Source: Asterias rubens (taxonomy: Eukaryota; Echinodermata; Asteroidea; Forcipulatida; Asteriidae). Taken from it: a DNA stretch of 64,000 nt. The notes under the pieces are model-generated. The model was not told the DNA's origin. It made no database searches and was given only the letters and a program-made list of their open reading frames with translations. The stretch spans positions 144,501 through 208,500 of the forward strand of contig NW_022985820.1 in assembly GCF_902459465.1 (NCBI RefSeq), given 5' to 3'. The position numbers and the translations under genes are program-made. Shown piece after piece: positions 32,101 through 49,076 of the stretch. Within the stretch, counting starts at the first letter, position 1. Each line of letters opens with the position of its first letter.

Positions 32101-35100
32101 CTGGGTAGCAGGTAGGGGGCTGGGTAGCAGGTAGGGGGCTGGGTAGCAGGTAGGGGGATGGGTACCAGGTAGGGGGATGGGTAGCAGGTAGGGGGCTGGG
32201 TAGCAGGTAGGGGGATGGTTAGCAGGTAGGGGGCTGGGTAGCAGGTAGGGGGCTGGGTAGCAGGTAGGGGGCTGGGTAGCAGGTAGGGGGATGGGTACCA
32301 GGTAGGGGGATGGGTAGCAGGTAGGGGGCTGGGTAGCAGGTAGGGGGATGGTTAGCAGGTAGGGGACTGGGTAGCAGGTAGGGGACTGGGTAGCAGGTAG
32401 GGGACTGGGTAGCAGGTAGGGGACTGGGTAGCAGGTAGGGGGCTGGGTAGCAGGTAGGGGACTGGGTAGCAGGTAGGGGACTGGGTAGCAGGTAGGGGGC
32501 TGGGTAGCAGGTAGGGGGCTGGGTAGCAGGTAGGGGGATGGGTAGCAGGTAGGGGACTGGGTAGCAGGTAGGGGGCTGGGTAGCAGGTAGGGGACTGGGT
32601 AGCAGGTAGGGGACTGGGTAGCAGGTAGGGGGCTGGGTAGCAGGTAGGGGGCTGGGTAGCAGGTAGGGGGCTGGGTAGCAGGTAGGGGGCTGGGTAGCAG
32701 GTAGGGGGATGGGTAGCAGGTAGGGGGCTGGGTAGCAGGTAGGGGGATGGGTAGCAGGTAGGGGGCTGGGTAGCAGGTAGGGGGATGGGTACCAGGTAGG
32801 GGGATGGGTAGCAGGTAGGGGGCTGGGTAGCAGGTAGGGGGATGGTTAGCAGGTAGGGGACTGGGTAGCAGGTAGGGGACTGGGTAGCAGGTAGGGGACT
32901 GGGTAGCAGGTAGGGGGCTGGGTAGCAGGTAGGGGACTGGGTAGCAGGTAGGGGCTGGTTAGCAGGTAGGGTGCTGGTTAGCAGGTAGGGGGATGGGTAG
33001 CAGGTAGGGGACTGGGTAGCAGGTAGGGGGATGGGTAGCAGGTAGGGGACTGGGTAGCAGGTAGGGGACTGGGTAGCAGGTAGGGGACTGGGTAGCAGGT
33101 AGGGGGCTGGGTAGCAGGTAGGGGGCTGGTTAGCAGGTAGGGGACTGGGTAGCGCCAACAAACTAAAAATACTCAAGACTTACCAAGGGCAACCTGCTGC
33201 CTGGTATATTGGGGAAATCATGATGCTCCATGTGATAACCAACATTGAAGGCGATGTAGTTATACGGCCCATAGTAAGAATAGGTCTCATGGCCTTCCTT
33301 GAAGAGATAGTGCTCCGAGATGAAGTGGCCTGCTAATGGATGGACACCCATCGTGGTGACAGTACCTAGAATTAGGTACACGTAGGCCTTGAAACTGAAG
33401 AAGTAGATGATAATCGCATTGAAGATGATCTGAACCACGTAGTTGATGCCTTCAAGACGAGTGGGGGATTTGGGACGGCGTAACATCGGGCGGAAGGCGT
33501 AGAAGAAGGGTTGTAACAGCATCCAGATGAACTTGAGGAGGGTATTCCTGAAGAAGTATCCCTCCCATTCAGAGGGAAGATCTGGATCTAGTGATTGTTC
33601 ACCCTGGGAAAGAGGTGGTTAACCAAATAGAAAAATATCACATGTTGTGTAATATGTATTTTTCTTACTATCATTCAATCATATTATTGACTGTGGGTTT
33701 GAATAAGTGTGTCTTAAACATTTTTTAGGGGCCCTTCAGCGGGCCCATGACCCCATGACTTTGTGATGCACACTTGCAAATTTTCCTTATCACAAAGATG
33801 GACAAAGTCAAGTAGAAAATGACAAATCGTTTCAATCAATTTTTCTAAAAAGATAAGCCAGACAGGTTCATCATACAATCAGGGCTCGAATTTCACGCTG
33901 GACCGCAGGCCCGAGGCCAGTGATTTTAGCTTCGGTCCAGTAAACTTTATGCCGAACAAGTCTGGCGGTCTTGTGTTTTTTTTATGCATACTAATATAGT
34001 TACTATTACAAATAATTATATGAAATATATTATCTTTTATTAAAAAATGTATTTCAATCTCATTTAAAGTAAAAGTTTTTGTTTTACTTGTCGACAAATC
34101 AGTGTTCTGAGCACGCCTGCGGAACGTCAATCCGTCCTTTTTTCACGTGCATCAGGCTGCATACAAGTTTTCCATTCAGTTTACTCATGCCCACACCTTG
34201 TACATCTAGTCTCAAACCATTTATGTTTATGCACCCGGGGAGTGAGCGAGTTGGGACGAGGGAGTGATGTGTTGGTACCAGGCGCGGCGGCACACCTTAG
34301 TACAGCGATGTTTGTTTACCACTGACCATGTGTAAAGTCTGATACCTTACAAAGGAGTGTTGAATTTGCATTAAGAAGGTCTGGTTGCAATACCACACAT
34401 CCCTGTGTTGCATGGATTAAAAGTAAGGTCTTGTTGCCAAACGTCTTGCCAAGTATGGCTACCAACAGTGATGAGCTTCTGATTACTGCTGTCAAATGTT
34501 TTGTTGGTGATTTGCCCGTCAAATCGGAATATTTTTGTTGAGGCGGCGAGAATGACGTGAAGTAGGTATATGGAACTTTATTGATTGGGTTTCACAGCAA
34601 AAAAAAAGCCTCCTAAGGGATGAAAAAGGCCTGCTGTTCTATCGTGTTAACTTTTTTTTTTCCTAATAAAATTTTGGTCTTGTAAAAAATCTTCCGGTCC
34701 AGTAAAAATTCTGAGAAACAAGCCCTGCGGTCTTGTGGATTTTTTCCCCAAATTCGAGCCCTGACAATAGAGGTCTATTCTAGTTTATTTACTTCCCAGG
34801 GACATGAAAAACCACCCCCTCCTACTTTTTAACCTGAATTTAAGCCATTATAAACTAAGGTTCATTCAACCTGGATTTCAGCCACATAGTGATTACAGAA
34901 AACACATATCTCAGTTATAGTAGTTCAGTTCTCACCTGATATCGATGATGATCCTGATGATAACGCCTAAATGAAATTGAAACCGGAACGCCGATAATCA
35001 CATTTCCAATAAATCCTACGATTCTGTTCCACATCAGTCGACCGTGACCAAAAGCCAAGTTGTGACCCACTTCGTGTATCGCCAGTGACATACCGTGGTT

Positions 35101-35258
35101 GACTACACCACCAAAGCAGTATGCCACAACACAGATGGTCATCCATGATTCATTCTTCAAGCACCAAGCTGTCAAGATTTGTGTGACAACCATACAGAAC
35201 ATGATCCAAACAATCGTTGTATCATGTCCCATTAAGCGCTTCAGCTCTGGATATTTCT
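28940..35258 (-). CDS. DEGS1: Sphingolipid delta-4 desaturase (DEGS1 type), first exon not found
   Basis: Minus-strand exons 35258-34936, 33603-33184 and 29119-28940 join in phase to give 306 residues after a split codon. This enzyme puts the 4,5-trans double bond into dihydroceramide at the ER membrane, the last step of de novo ceramide synthesis. All three histidine boxes of the membrane desaturase fold are visible: HEVGH and YHQDHHRY in the first exon listed, YHMEHHDFPN in the second. Hydrophobic segments flank them (e.g. TIVWIMFCMVVTQIL, YLILGTVTTMGV). Length fits the family (human 323 aa) once about 25-30 N-terminal residues are added; those should come from an upstream exon ending in phase 1, which I could not locate. 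The enzyme runs divergently from YY1. Intron sizes are 1332 bp (with a TIR element) and 4064 bp (with a large minisatellite). Confidence 0.92.
29194..29409. mobile_element. TA-flanked MITE in DEGS1 intron
   Basis: Perfect 17-bp terminal inverted repeats tatagaccgtattgaat at both ends. The TA ends suggest Tc1/mariner-type target use. It lies 75 bp upstream (in gene sense) of the last exon acceptor. Confidence 0.85.
29985..30992. mobile_element. hAT-like non-autonomous transposon in DEGS1 intron
   Basis: Ends agggccactgattttccg and inverted cggaaaatcagtggccct are perfect. They are flanked by acatattt and acatatta, an 8-bp target duplication with one mismatch. Sub-terminal attccgtttc motifs repeat. 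No transposase frame is present in 1008 bp. Confidence 0.88.
31471..33153. repeat. 20-bp G-rich minisatellite in DEGS1 intron
   Basis: About 84 units of gggtagcaggtagggg(g/a)ctg, with scattered variants (gatggg, ggttagc, ggtaccagg). The + strand (template for DEGS1) has regularly spaced runs of 3-5 G. The minus strand is open in frame for 274 codons because the unit has no stop in any of the three phases used. That reading frame is not a gene. Confidence 0.97.
33184..33603 (-). CDS. DEGS1: DEGS1 exon with histidine box 3
   Basis: The acceptor tctttcccag precedes GEQSLDPDLPSEWEGYFF and the family motifs LQPFFYAFRP, GHFISEHYLF, GHETYSYYGP and NVGYHMEHHDFPNIPG. The donor is TTG/GTAAGT, phase 0, 140 codons exactly. 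A G-rich minisatellite starts about 30 bp beyond the donor. Confidence 0.94.
33880..34763. mobile_element. hAT-like non-autonomous transposon in DEGS1 intron
   Basis: Ends cagggctcgaattt and aaattcgagccctg are near-perfect inverted repeats. Immediate flanks are both acaat, a possible 5-bp target duplication. Sub-terminal cggtccagtaaa motifs appear inside both ends. No transposase is seen. Confidence 0.85.
34936..35258 (-). CDS. DEGS1: DEGS1 exon with histidine boxes 1 and 2
   Basis: The acceptor ttttttcag is read on -. The exon begins (E/K)KYPELKRLMGHD and ends HHRYQ at the donor GTGAGA, phase 0. The open frame continues upstream of the acceptor into the intron, but that part has no family similarity. 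Confidence 0.93.
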
Positions 35259-36365
35259 CTGAAAAAAATAAAAAGATGATGATGATGGTCAACACATTTT
35301 CTGGATTCGATCGCAAAAAGACCCCCATCCCTCCTTTAAACTTTAAATACAAGCCCAGTTCTTCAATTTTAAAAATACATTTATTTTGCTGAATGTTATT
35401 TGCTATACTAGATCTTTCCAGATGAACGCTATCTTTATGGGCAACTTGGAATTTCTCTTCCAGCAAATTTATGAAGTTCTAGTGCAGCCAGCTATGAATA
35501 AACAAATCTACACCCAAAACCAAGATGGCGCACACCTAAACATGTACATCGTCGGTCAAACCACAACTGATGAAAACACACATTTTTGCAAATATTTAAA
35601 AAACAGAAGTGTTAATTATAAATATACTCATTAGGCCAAGTAAAACAAATAACATGTTTAGCGTCCCCGCCCGCTTCCTTTTTAGAGGCTGCCTTCTTTT
35701 TTATTTTATTTTTCTATTGCACTTTTTTTTTTTTTTTTAAGAAAAAGGTTATTTTAAACGATCTCAGCTAGAACAATGTCTTGTTTAAATGTCTTGACCA
35801 AAATGTTTCATTATGTTTTGTGTGTTTGAGCAGTAGAAAAAAACAATGGATATTTGACATTTTAAAAAGAATGGCGGCCATCTTGTTAATATAATAAATA
35901 ATAAAAAATAAAAAGCCCCTCCTCCTTCCTTTTTTTGAGAAACCCGGACGCTAGACATGTTTCTTTTTTACTCAGCCTTACTGTCAACATTTTTAGCAAG
36001 TTTCACCACCTATTTATGTAACAGTTTTATATCACTAGATTTGCCATTTTGTAAATTAAAAAATAGTGACAAAAGTTTTTTGTTTTACGTTTTGTTTTAT
36101 TGTGGACCAGATATCTATCTAGGCAGTTTCTGAGTTTGTGGTATCACTGTCAAAATTGCTTATTATAATGAGGAAAAGGCCAACTATCTTGTTTATAAAA
36201 AGTATAAACTTTCATTACATATTTGTGGGGGAAAATACCTAACTACCCTTTTTGGGGAAACCACAAAATATTAATGAATGTAGAGTCGCTTGTCATATTT
36301 CACTTTTGTTTGTAACTGAAATGATATGATCTTGATACTACTGCACAAATCGCCTCAGATGTGAC
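35259..36365. other. Upstream of the first recognised DEGS1 exon; start exon not seen
   Basis: The DEGS1 start exon should lie here or further right on the minus strand. I found no frame resembling the family N-terminus (acidic, ...DFEWVYT...) up to 41.4 kb. Confidence 0.4.
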
Positions 36366-36366
36366 T

Positions 36367-37005
36367 GTTGGGCGCGATCGGTCAATCTGCGCAATCGGTC
36401 GATCGATCGCACTGCGCTCTTGAAAAATCTATTGGTTGTGCAGCAATTGGTCGCTCGAGCACAATCAGTCGATCGCGCAACAATCGATCGATCGCGCAAC
36501 GAACATATTTACGCGATTGACCGATCGAGCTACGAGTTTATTTGTGCGAGATCAGCCGATCGTGCAGGAAAGGCTTTGCGCGATCTACAGATTGTGCAGG
36601 CATGGATTTGCCAATCGACTGATCGTGCAGGAAAAGTTTTGCTCGATCAACCGATCATGCAGGAAAAGTTTTGCACCTTCGTGCAGGAATGGTTTCGCCC
36701 GTTCGACCAGGAATGCGCTATCGGCCATTGTACAGGAATGGTATCAGTATCACTGAAGTGATTTTTATTGTGACATCATCTTTGCAAAATCGGCCCCTGC
36801 TTAATCGACCGATCGCGCCTAACCATTCCCGCACAATCGGCCGACCACGCAAAACCGTTCCTGCACAATCGGCACATCGCGATGATTGTTGAGCGATCGA
36901 CTGATTGTTGAGCGATTGTTGCGCGATTGACTGATTTCTGCGCAACCAATAGATCTTTCAATAGCGATTGATAGCGCAGATTGACCGCTGGCGATAGCGC
37001 CCAAC
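36367..37005. mobile_element. Foldback element rich in CGATCG
   Basis: Left gttgggcgcgatcggtcaat and right inverse gttgggcgctatcgcc..ggtcaat, plus a shared ctattggttg(t/c)gcag. The interior has repeated gatcg(t/c)gcaggaa(a) and cgatcgatcgcgcaac units. Open frames on both strands are by-products. Confidence 0.8.
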
Positions 37006-37424
37006 ATGGCTGTTGACATGCAGTCCCACAAGCATCGCTAAATTTAACATTAACTTAAATGCTGGGACTATGAAATTATAAAAATAAATGTTTTTTAATA
37101 ATGTATTGTTATTTATTGTAAATTTGTTTGTTAATTAATTCACAAATATTTGTAATTAAATTAAGAATTATTGAAGGTGGAATGAATACACAATCACTTC
37201 AGAATTTCCCTTTAATATAATAGTAATCTTGAGTCTTGAGTAGTTTAATCCCTAAACAGCTCACGTAGGAGGAAGCTAAACTAAAACTGGGTGGTGTGTT
37301 GGTGGCGCCATTGGTCGACTGTGCAAGGTGCGAAGAGAATAATAAAAAGGAAACAAAAAGTTTGTGCACTATTTACGTAATAATTACTTATAATTAGTTG
37401 TTTCACACGAGTAAGCAGTTTTAT

Positions 37425-37590
37425 CCGCTGGGTAGTTTTGTCGGTGTCAGCACTGCCTACCAGTGCCACCAGTCCGCTTGACAACGACCTTGCATTGCGT
37501 CTCCAGTGCACCCGTACCAGTCTCCGTCGCCCATCCCAAACACCACACAGCGCGCGACCCACTGCTTACTTCAGTTACACAACCGGTGAG
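37425..37590. other. CpG-rich island-like segment, possible exon
   Basis: Rare GC-rich unique sequence with donor-like CCG/GTGAGT on + (37586) and GAA/GTAAGC on -. It may be a non-coding first exon of DEGS1 (-) or of a YY1-linked transcript (+). There is no coding support. Confidence 0.3.
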
Positions 37591-39350
37591 TTTATCAAAT
37601 TTCAATTTCATAACCAATTTTATACTCACTCAGCATTTCTTTTCTTCTTGTTAGATGAGGTTCATCTGTGTAAGTCCAGGTGAAGTCAGACCTCGATACA
37701 GAGGTCCCCATGATGACAAAATGTTCGGGGACAAAATGTAGAAATTTTTAGGAATTACATAAAAATAAAGAGTCCTCACAGACAAACAGAGCGCAGCAGT
37801 ATGGAAAGTTCCGTGTGATAGATGGGTACCGGACTCAGAACACCAACAGTGCATACACGAAACACACATAGAGCGCAGATACCGCAAACATTGTCGTCAG
37901 GGTACCTTGTAGAAAGCATTCGTTGTGCAACGGGCGATAAAGATTAAGTCATTTGCAATTAGGGGTGAAATAATAAAAAGTGTTAAAATTTGTATCTTTT
38001 AGAAAAAGTTTTTATCTTAATTTTGTTTAATAACATACCAAAATACATTTTATAATTTTATAATTGGTGTTAAAATTAATTTAAAAGAATTTTAAATACC
38101 AAGCAAAGTGTTGGCTATGGCGGCAAGTTTTAATCCCCCCTTGAATTAGACTGTACCAAGTTGCACACGCGTTGGGCGTGTTACTAGAAAACATGCGAGG
38201 TTTCCGACTAGACTAGATTTTCCAAAGAGGGGGCTGTTCTAGTTGGCCGATCGGGTTAATTTCTTTTCTGTATTTTTAGTGCTTGCTATTATGTCGTATG
38301 GTTGAAATTTGTCATGACTAAGATAACTAAAATGTGACCGAAAATGTTTTTTGGGTAATTTTTTGGCAACAGCTAATTGTATTTTCTCATCGAAAATGTT
38401 CCATTTTCTCTAAGAGGTGATTCGCCTTGCGTGGATGTGAACCTTCTTTCTTCTATTTTTTTTAAATGAAAATCTCTCACAATTTGGACCAAATTCAAAA
38501 CAAAGCATTTGGTTGTGCTAAAAAAAGAGGTGGGGGCGGGGGGGGGGGGGCCTCAGTGGATTTTGACGTATCGAAATAAGAACCGCCGCTGCGTCTGGTT
38601 CTAACTTGTCGCCTGTTAATTTCCTATCAAGGAGTTATAAATCAATAATCGAGATGTAAAAGTTTAATTGAAAAACGCGCTGTGCTCAAAGTGGGTGCTC
38701 AGGAAAATTAACAAGAGCACTTTTAGGTCTCACTTTTTCATCGTTTGGACATTTCAAACCAACATAACATCAGGCGCTGTAGTTCTCTTCCATTGTTTAA
38801 AAACTTGCTTAAAGCTCATTTATTTAAATCCTCTTACACTTAGCTCGTTACATGTCTTGACAGTAGATTATTCATTGTATAATTTTGTATTATGTTCTAT
38901 GTGATTGTATTGTTTTTTGTTCTGCGCCTCGGAATAGGGTCTTGTATACACTAGACGTCATATTATTGAAACTGAAACGTCATATTATTTGATGAGAAAT
39001 AAATAAGACGAATTTCCCGTCTGGAGTTTATCGCCCAGTGAGCGTTTTATTCATTTTTATTTTTAGTGCAAAATGCATTTTGTTTGTTTTATTTTAGTCT
39101 CACGACCCAGATGGCCGATTGATCTCTCAAGCTTCTACATGTTTGTCATGATGACATGGGTGGATTACATAAGTGCTTACACTGCCGTCATCTGTTGCCC
39201 TGTAGTTTTGTTAGCAAACAATGTTGCCGTTAAGCAGACATAAGCCGGCAACCCCAACAGTGAATCTTAAAAGCTAAACAATTAAAACTAGACATTATGT
39301 GTTTGTGAACAAACACAAAGCTGTTCCGTGTTCTTTTGCTTGGATTATGT
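37591..39350. other. Intergenic, nothing firm seen
   Basis: A G-run at 38528-38549 and AT-rich sequence. No conserved frame. Confidence 0.4.
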
Positions 39351-39359
39351 GCTAATAAA

Positions 39360-39695
39360 TGACCAAGGAGTCTATAACTGAAAACAAGTTTGAACATGTT
39401 AAATAGTGTCTTGAGTTATGGTGCCACTTCCGGTTGACCCGGGAGTAGAGGTCGACATGGGGTAACGGTAACCTAAGGCTAATCTCCAATGCCAAAGGAG
39501 TCTCTAACTGAAAAAAGTTTGAAATTCGATATTGTCCCACTTTGGGTTCACCCGGAAGTAGAGGTCAAGTTGTGGTCACGGTTTTTCAAAGTTTATTTTT
39601 AACGCCTTAGGGGTCTAAAACTGAAAAAAGTTTGGTTGTACAGTGCTTGAGATATGGTCCCACTTCCGGTTGACCCGGAAGTAGAGGTCAACTTA
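39360..39695. repeat. ~120-bp tandem repeat x3 with ETS-like palindromes
   Basis: Each unit has gagtct.taactgaaaa.aagtttg followed by cacttccggttgacccgg.a and gtagaggtca. The CTTCCGGTTGACCCGGAAG palindrome holds two facing CCGGAA cores and is intact in the last unit. Confidence 0.85.
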
Positions 39696-39947
39696 ACTTT
39701 TCAAAATTAATCTAATCTCACGGCCGTGTACTTCTTGTGCTACAAAGATTTCCCAATTAAATATGCAAATATGGGTCACGTGGTTAATTAATTACGAATT
39801 TTAACATTTTTTTGGTTGGTGGTTTGATGAGTAAAGCTTATGTTCTAAGCTTCAATTTGATATGATTTAACTCTTTTATCCTTATACTTTAGGAGACGGG
39901 GCCTGAACAAAAATGCTGTACAAACGCATTGGGATTTTAGGCGGAAA

Positions 39948-39990
39948 CACAGAATAATAATAATAATAATAAAAATAATAAAAATCTCGA
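39948..39990 (+). repeat. AAT microsatellite
   Basis: Run of aataataataataataat and aaaaataataaaa. Confidence 0.9.
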
Positions 39991-40021
39991 CGAAAACAAT
40001 AGGTCGGAACAGCTAACTATT

Positions 40022-40382
40022 AGTGATGGGTATTACCCAAAATAATTATTACCCTAAAACCTTTCTTGATTACAAATAATGGGGAGAGGTTGATAGTACA
40101 AAACATTGCGAGAAACAGCTCCCTCTAAAGTGACATAGTTTTTGAGAAAGAAGCCTTAATTTAGTTCCACGAACTTTTGCAGACCTCAGCTTGAAATCAA
40201 GCATCTAAAGCACACAACTTCGTGTGACCATGGTGCGACAAGGGTGTTTTTTTCTCTTTCATTAATATCTCGCAACTTCGACGACCGATTGAGCTCAAAT
40301 TTTCTCAGGTTTGTTGTTCTATGCATACTAAGATGACGACTAGTCTTTGACAATTACCAATAGTTACCTGTGTCTTTAAAAA
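40022..40382 (-). mobile_element. MITE family M1, copy 1 (inverted)
   Basis: Contains, inverted, gactagtctttgacaattac, gttgcgagatattaatg, ctccctctaaagtgacat and ttggtaatt/aattattaccc ends. Copies 2-4 are at 45453, 50312 and 58341. Confidence 0.8.
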
Positions 40383-41459
40383 ACTATAATAATATAATAT
40401 AATTTGTAAAAAGCTGTTAAAAATAATCTATTGAGTTGACTTTCGCGTCTCAGGGACACGATAACATTCAATTGCGACTGTTGTGTTAGTTTATCTCTGC
40501 AAATTTAGTTGACCGCAAAGGGACGCTGTAATCATGGACAACTTTTAAAAGACTGAAACGATAATCATGCTTCTGACTATGTCATGGGGCTGTATGTTTA
40601 GAACAGCTTTGAGTGAGAGGAACCATTGACAAATCTTTTAACGGAAACTCCGTCAAAGGCCACAATCATTATGAAGAATAACTTTTTAAAGAATTCGAAT
40701 GCCAATAAATCGATCACGAGGGAAACTGACTTGGCCTATAGTTCACTGCTTATTATTCTAAAACTGTTTTGCTTTTACCATGTATACGAGTGTTATTGCT
40801 TTACATTAAACTTACCATTTTTTAAAAAACCTTTTTAGAAATTATAGTTTAAAAAACGTGTACGACGTATAGGGGTGAAACTACCCAATTATTTTGGACC
40901 TACAGTGTGTGTGTTTTAATCAAACTACCACTGATTGGGAAGAGGTAATGGTCCACATAGACAAGCAAACTCTCAATTTGAAACAACTTGAGGCCAGGGT
41001 TGTGGTAAAGACCAAAACAAAAACACGTTCGTTCTGGGCCTACTGCCAGCCCGTATCCCGTTTATAGGAAAAGTGCTGATTTGGCGGCCTTCAAATGACA
41101 TGTTTGGGTTTTTTTTCTGCGGAATTGTACTGGTAATAATAATCATCAATAATACAGAACGGAAAAACAAACAATGGATTTGAAGTAAAAGAACCTTCTG
41201 ATAAATGCGTTTTTTAAGGTAGCCTATCAGCAAGATCAAAAACTGTGTGTTTGTTCATATCCATCTTTTGTTGGGATTGAACGTTATTTTTTTTCGCGCT
41301 AGTATAGTATAGCTTGATCCCCAATGCATAATGGACCGCTATGATTTATGGTCAAACAAAAGCAAACTAAACTTGCATCCTTTACGGACAATTTGAAACA
41401 ATTTAATTACAAGTTTAATGTAAAAACAGTCATTAAAATGCACCCGCAAAAAGTATGTC

Positions 41460-46650
<5,191 letters not shown>

Positions 46651-48840
46651 ATATCCAAATGCAGTTTGCTAGCAACATCTTAGATACAAACCGCTGTTTA
46701 CTTTGTCCATAGAATTTATGCACTAGTGTATCTTTCCGTCTATTCACCCACACCAAGTAGGCTTCCTTATCTCTTTCTTGAAGGAGATTTTTGTCAGAAA
46801 ATATTTGACGAGTTTATCTTTTTAAAAGATTTTATGTGTAGAGGCAGTTGTTAAAGTTGATTTCATTTCTTGGGAATTCTGAGGGCTATTCCATGCATGA
46901 CATCACAATTTGGTTTCATACATAAATCCCTTTTCCCTTCAAAACCAACGTTGTGATGGGAAAATAGTCAAACCCTTTTCTCATTTTCTAAGAATCAGTG
47001 ATGATAGTTGGTATCACATACAGGGAACTTGACATTATATGAAAGGTCTATGTTAGTCCTGTTCTTCAGTGTGGCTTAATTCCACTGTGAGTCACAATAA
47101 CTCAACCAGTTGCCAGGACACCATAGGAAATGCTTATAGGATGGATTTATGTACCAAAACAATAATTTTGGACTTGCCTTTCACAAGACGCTCTCAATTA
47201 TTAGGAATGCCTTTGAATGATCAAATATTGAGCAATTGTTGACAAAGTTACTCACAAAAATATGCCATCTTTAGAGCCCAGAGTAGACACTTGCAGCAGA
47301 TGCGTATATGTGTGATGAAATAATTTACCAACAGTAACAAACTTTGCAAACACATAAAATTGTCTACGCACCCAAAAAGAACATCCTGTGTCTCATGACC
47401 GAACATTTTTCAATTTCTGTTGAACAAAGTTATTTAGAGGTATAATTATTAAAAAGAAATCTGTAAATAAAACTGTAAATACATTATTAACATTAACATG
47501 TAGTATGTACTATTCAAGGTCAATGTTTAGTTTTTTGTTCATTATTTAATCTGGATTTGTACAACAATGTTTGTGCGTCTGTAAACTAAGGGGGGATTGT
47601 AAAGAAGGCATAAATGATGGAAAGATTATTGTTTTGTTTTGCACGCATCTACATGGGTTTATAGTAACAACAGGCAGACAAACAATTGATGTGAATGCTT
47701 GGTGTAGTTCACTTAACACATCAGAACTCTTTGTGTTTGTACAGAATTTTGCAGGCCTGATGCTTTATGGAGGCAATTACCTCTGGTCATTAGCGTTTTG
47801 CCCCTTTAAATGTTCCAATGGAGATTTACAATATCCTTATAGAAGTACACTTTTAAAGGCGAAAAATTGCTTGGTGTCCTTGCCCTTTTTAAAGCAAAGC
47901 ATCAGGCTTGATTTTGGTCTCGTAGATGATGTGACATTATTTTCGTTTGAAATCACCTACTTTGGGTACATTTTCTAGGAAAGTTGCCAACCGTTTAGAA
48001 TCATGCAAATGCAGGTGTCAGATTAATGCCTTTGCAACATAATATAGTGCAGCCTGGCGTAGTGACAAACATTGAAATCTATTGTGGATATATTGAATGA
48101 TCTGGGCTTAGTACAAGAAAGGTAATGATTTTTGTCAGTCAGAAAGTGGGTACATGTCATCCGATGTAGGTTGTGTAGATGCTGGTTTACAATCTAAACA
48201 AAATGAAATGAAGTTTGGACACTCAAAAACATGCTCAGTTTTCATTGTTATTATGTGTTGTCACGATTGGAAATTTGTTTGGACTGTACATGTACATTTC
48301 AAAATTAGGACATTCTTATATGCTATGTAGATTTTTTCTTGACAGAAATTGGCCAAATACTCAACTCTAATGGGTAATAGTGTTGCATCATCTACAATGA
48401 CTAGAATTAAAATGTTAGGCCTATAGATCAAATGCATGAATTTGAAATGTGTAAATATGGTTGGAATTCAATGTTGTATCTGGTTCTAGATAATAAAACT
48501 AAAGGTGCTTGGCAAGGAAATGTTGATTGATTAGTAGGTGAATGTGCTTTGTACAGCTTTGCTATCAAACAGGGACCAATTTAAAAATAGCCAATGACTG
48601 AAACAACTCTAGTTCGACCCAAACAAATGTTGGTTTCAGACAGGTGAACTTATTATAACATTAACATTGGCTCGGATCATAACAAGATTGACGTCTGGCA
48701 CCAAGGCTCTCCAGAGTTGTTCCAAACGACTGCAACGGAATTCAGAATTTGGCTTGGCGTGACTCTGGAGCGCCTGTCTGAAAGGGGTGTAACATTCCCC
48801 AGCATCATTGAACAAGAACAAGTGGTAGAGGGCCGAGTCA
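46651..48840 (+). other. Probable YY1 3' UTR, no gene recognised
   Basis: AT-rich and repeat-poor. One 135-codon open frame (47571-47978) has no recognisable domain, and its composition matches its surroundings. AATAAA-like strings occur around 47465 and 48490. Confidence 0.4.
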
Positions 48841-48844
48841 GTTG

Positions 48845-49076
48845 GATACCCAAACTACTAAATAATATGTATTACAAACAGACAGTAGAAGTCAGGGACT
48901 GTGATACCCAAACTACTAAATAATATGTATTACAAACAGACAGTAGAAGTCAGGGACTGTGATACCCAAACTACTAAATAATATGTATTACAAACAGACA
49001 GTAGAAGTCAGGGACTGTGATACCCAAACTACTAAATAATATGTATTACAAACAGACAGTAGAAGTCAGGGACTGT
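48845..49076 (+). repeat. 58-bp perfect tandem repeat x4
   Basis: Four identical units beginning gatacccaaactactaaata and ending gtagaagtcagggactgt, at 48845, 48903, 48961 and 49019. Confidence 0.97.

Noticed and set aside
32352..33176. Longest open frame in the window (274 codons, PSPLPATQSPTCYP-type repeats, minus strand)
   Set aside because: It is the stop-free read-through of the 20-bp minisatellite in a DEGS1 intron; the donor site and conserved exon adjoin it in another arrangement.
35259..35466. Upstream extension of the DEGS1 exon frame (MLEEKFQ...)
   Set aside because: It lies beyond a good acceptor (ttttttcag), has no similarity to the family and is AT-rich intron sequence.
36420..37031. 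Overlapping frames on both strands rich in Arg/Ser/Ile
   Set aside because: By-products of the CGATCG foldback element.
37281..37562. Minus-strand frame beginning MGRALCGVWDG as the DEGS1 start exon
   Set aside because: No resemblance to the family N-terminus and no donor in the needed phase.
47571..47978. 135-codon frame on + downstream of YY1
   Set aside because: No domain, no codon pattern distinct from surroundings, no splice context; most likely chance within the YY1 3' UTR.
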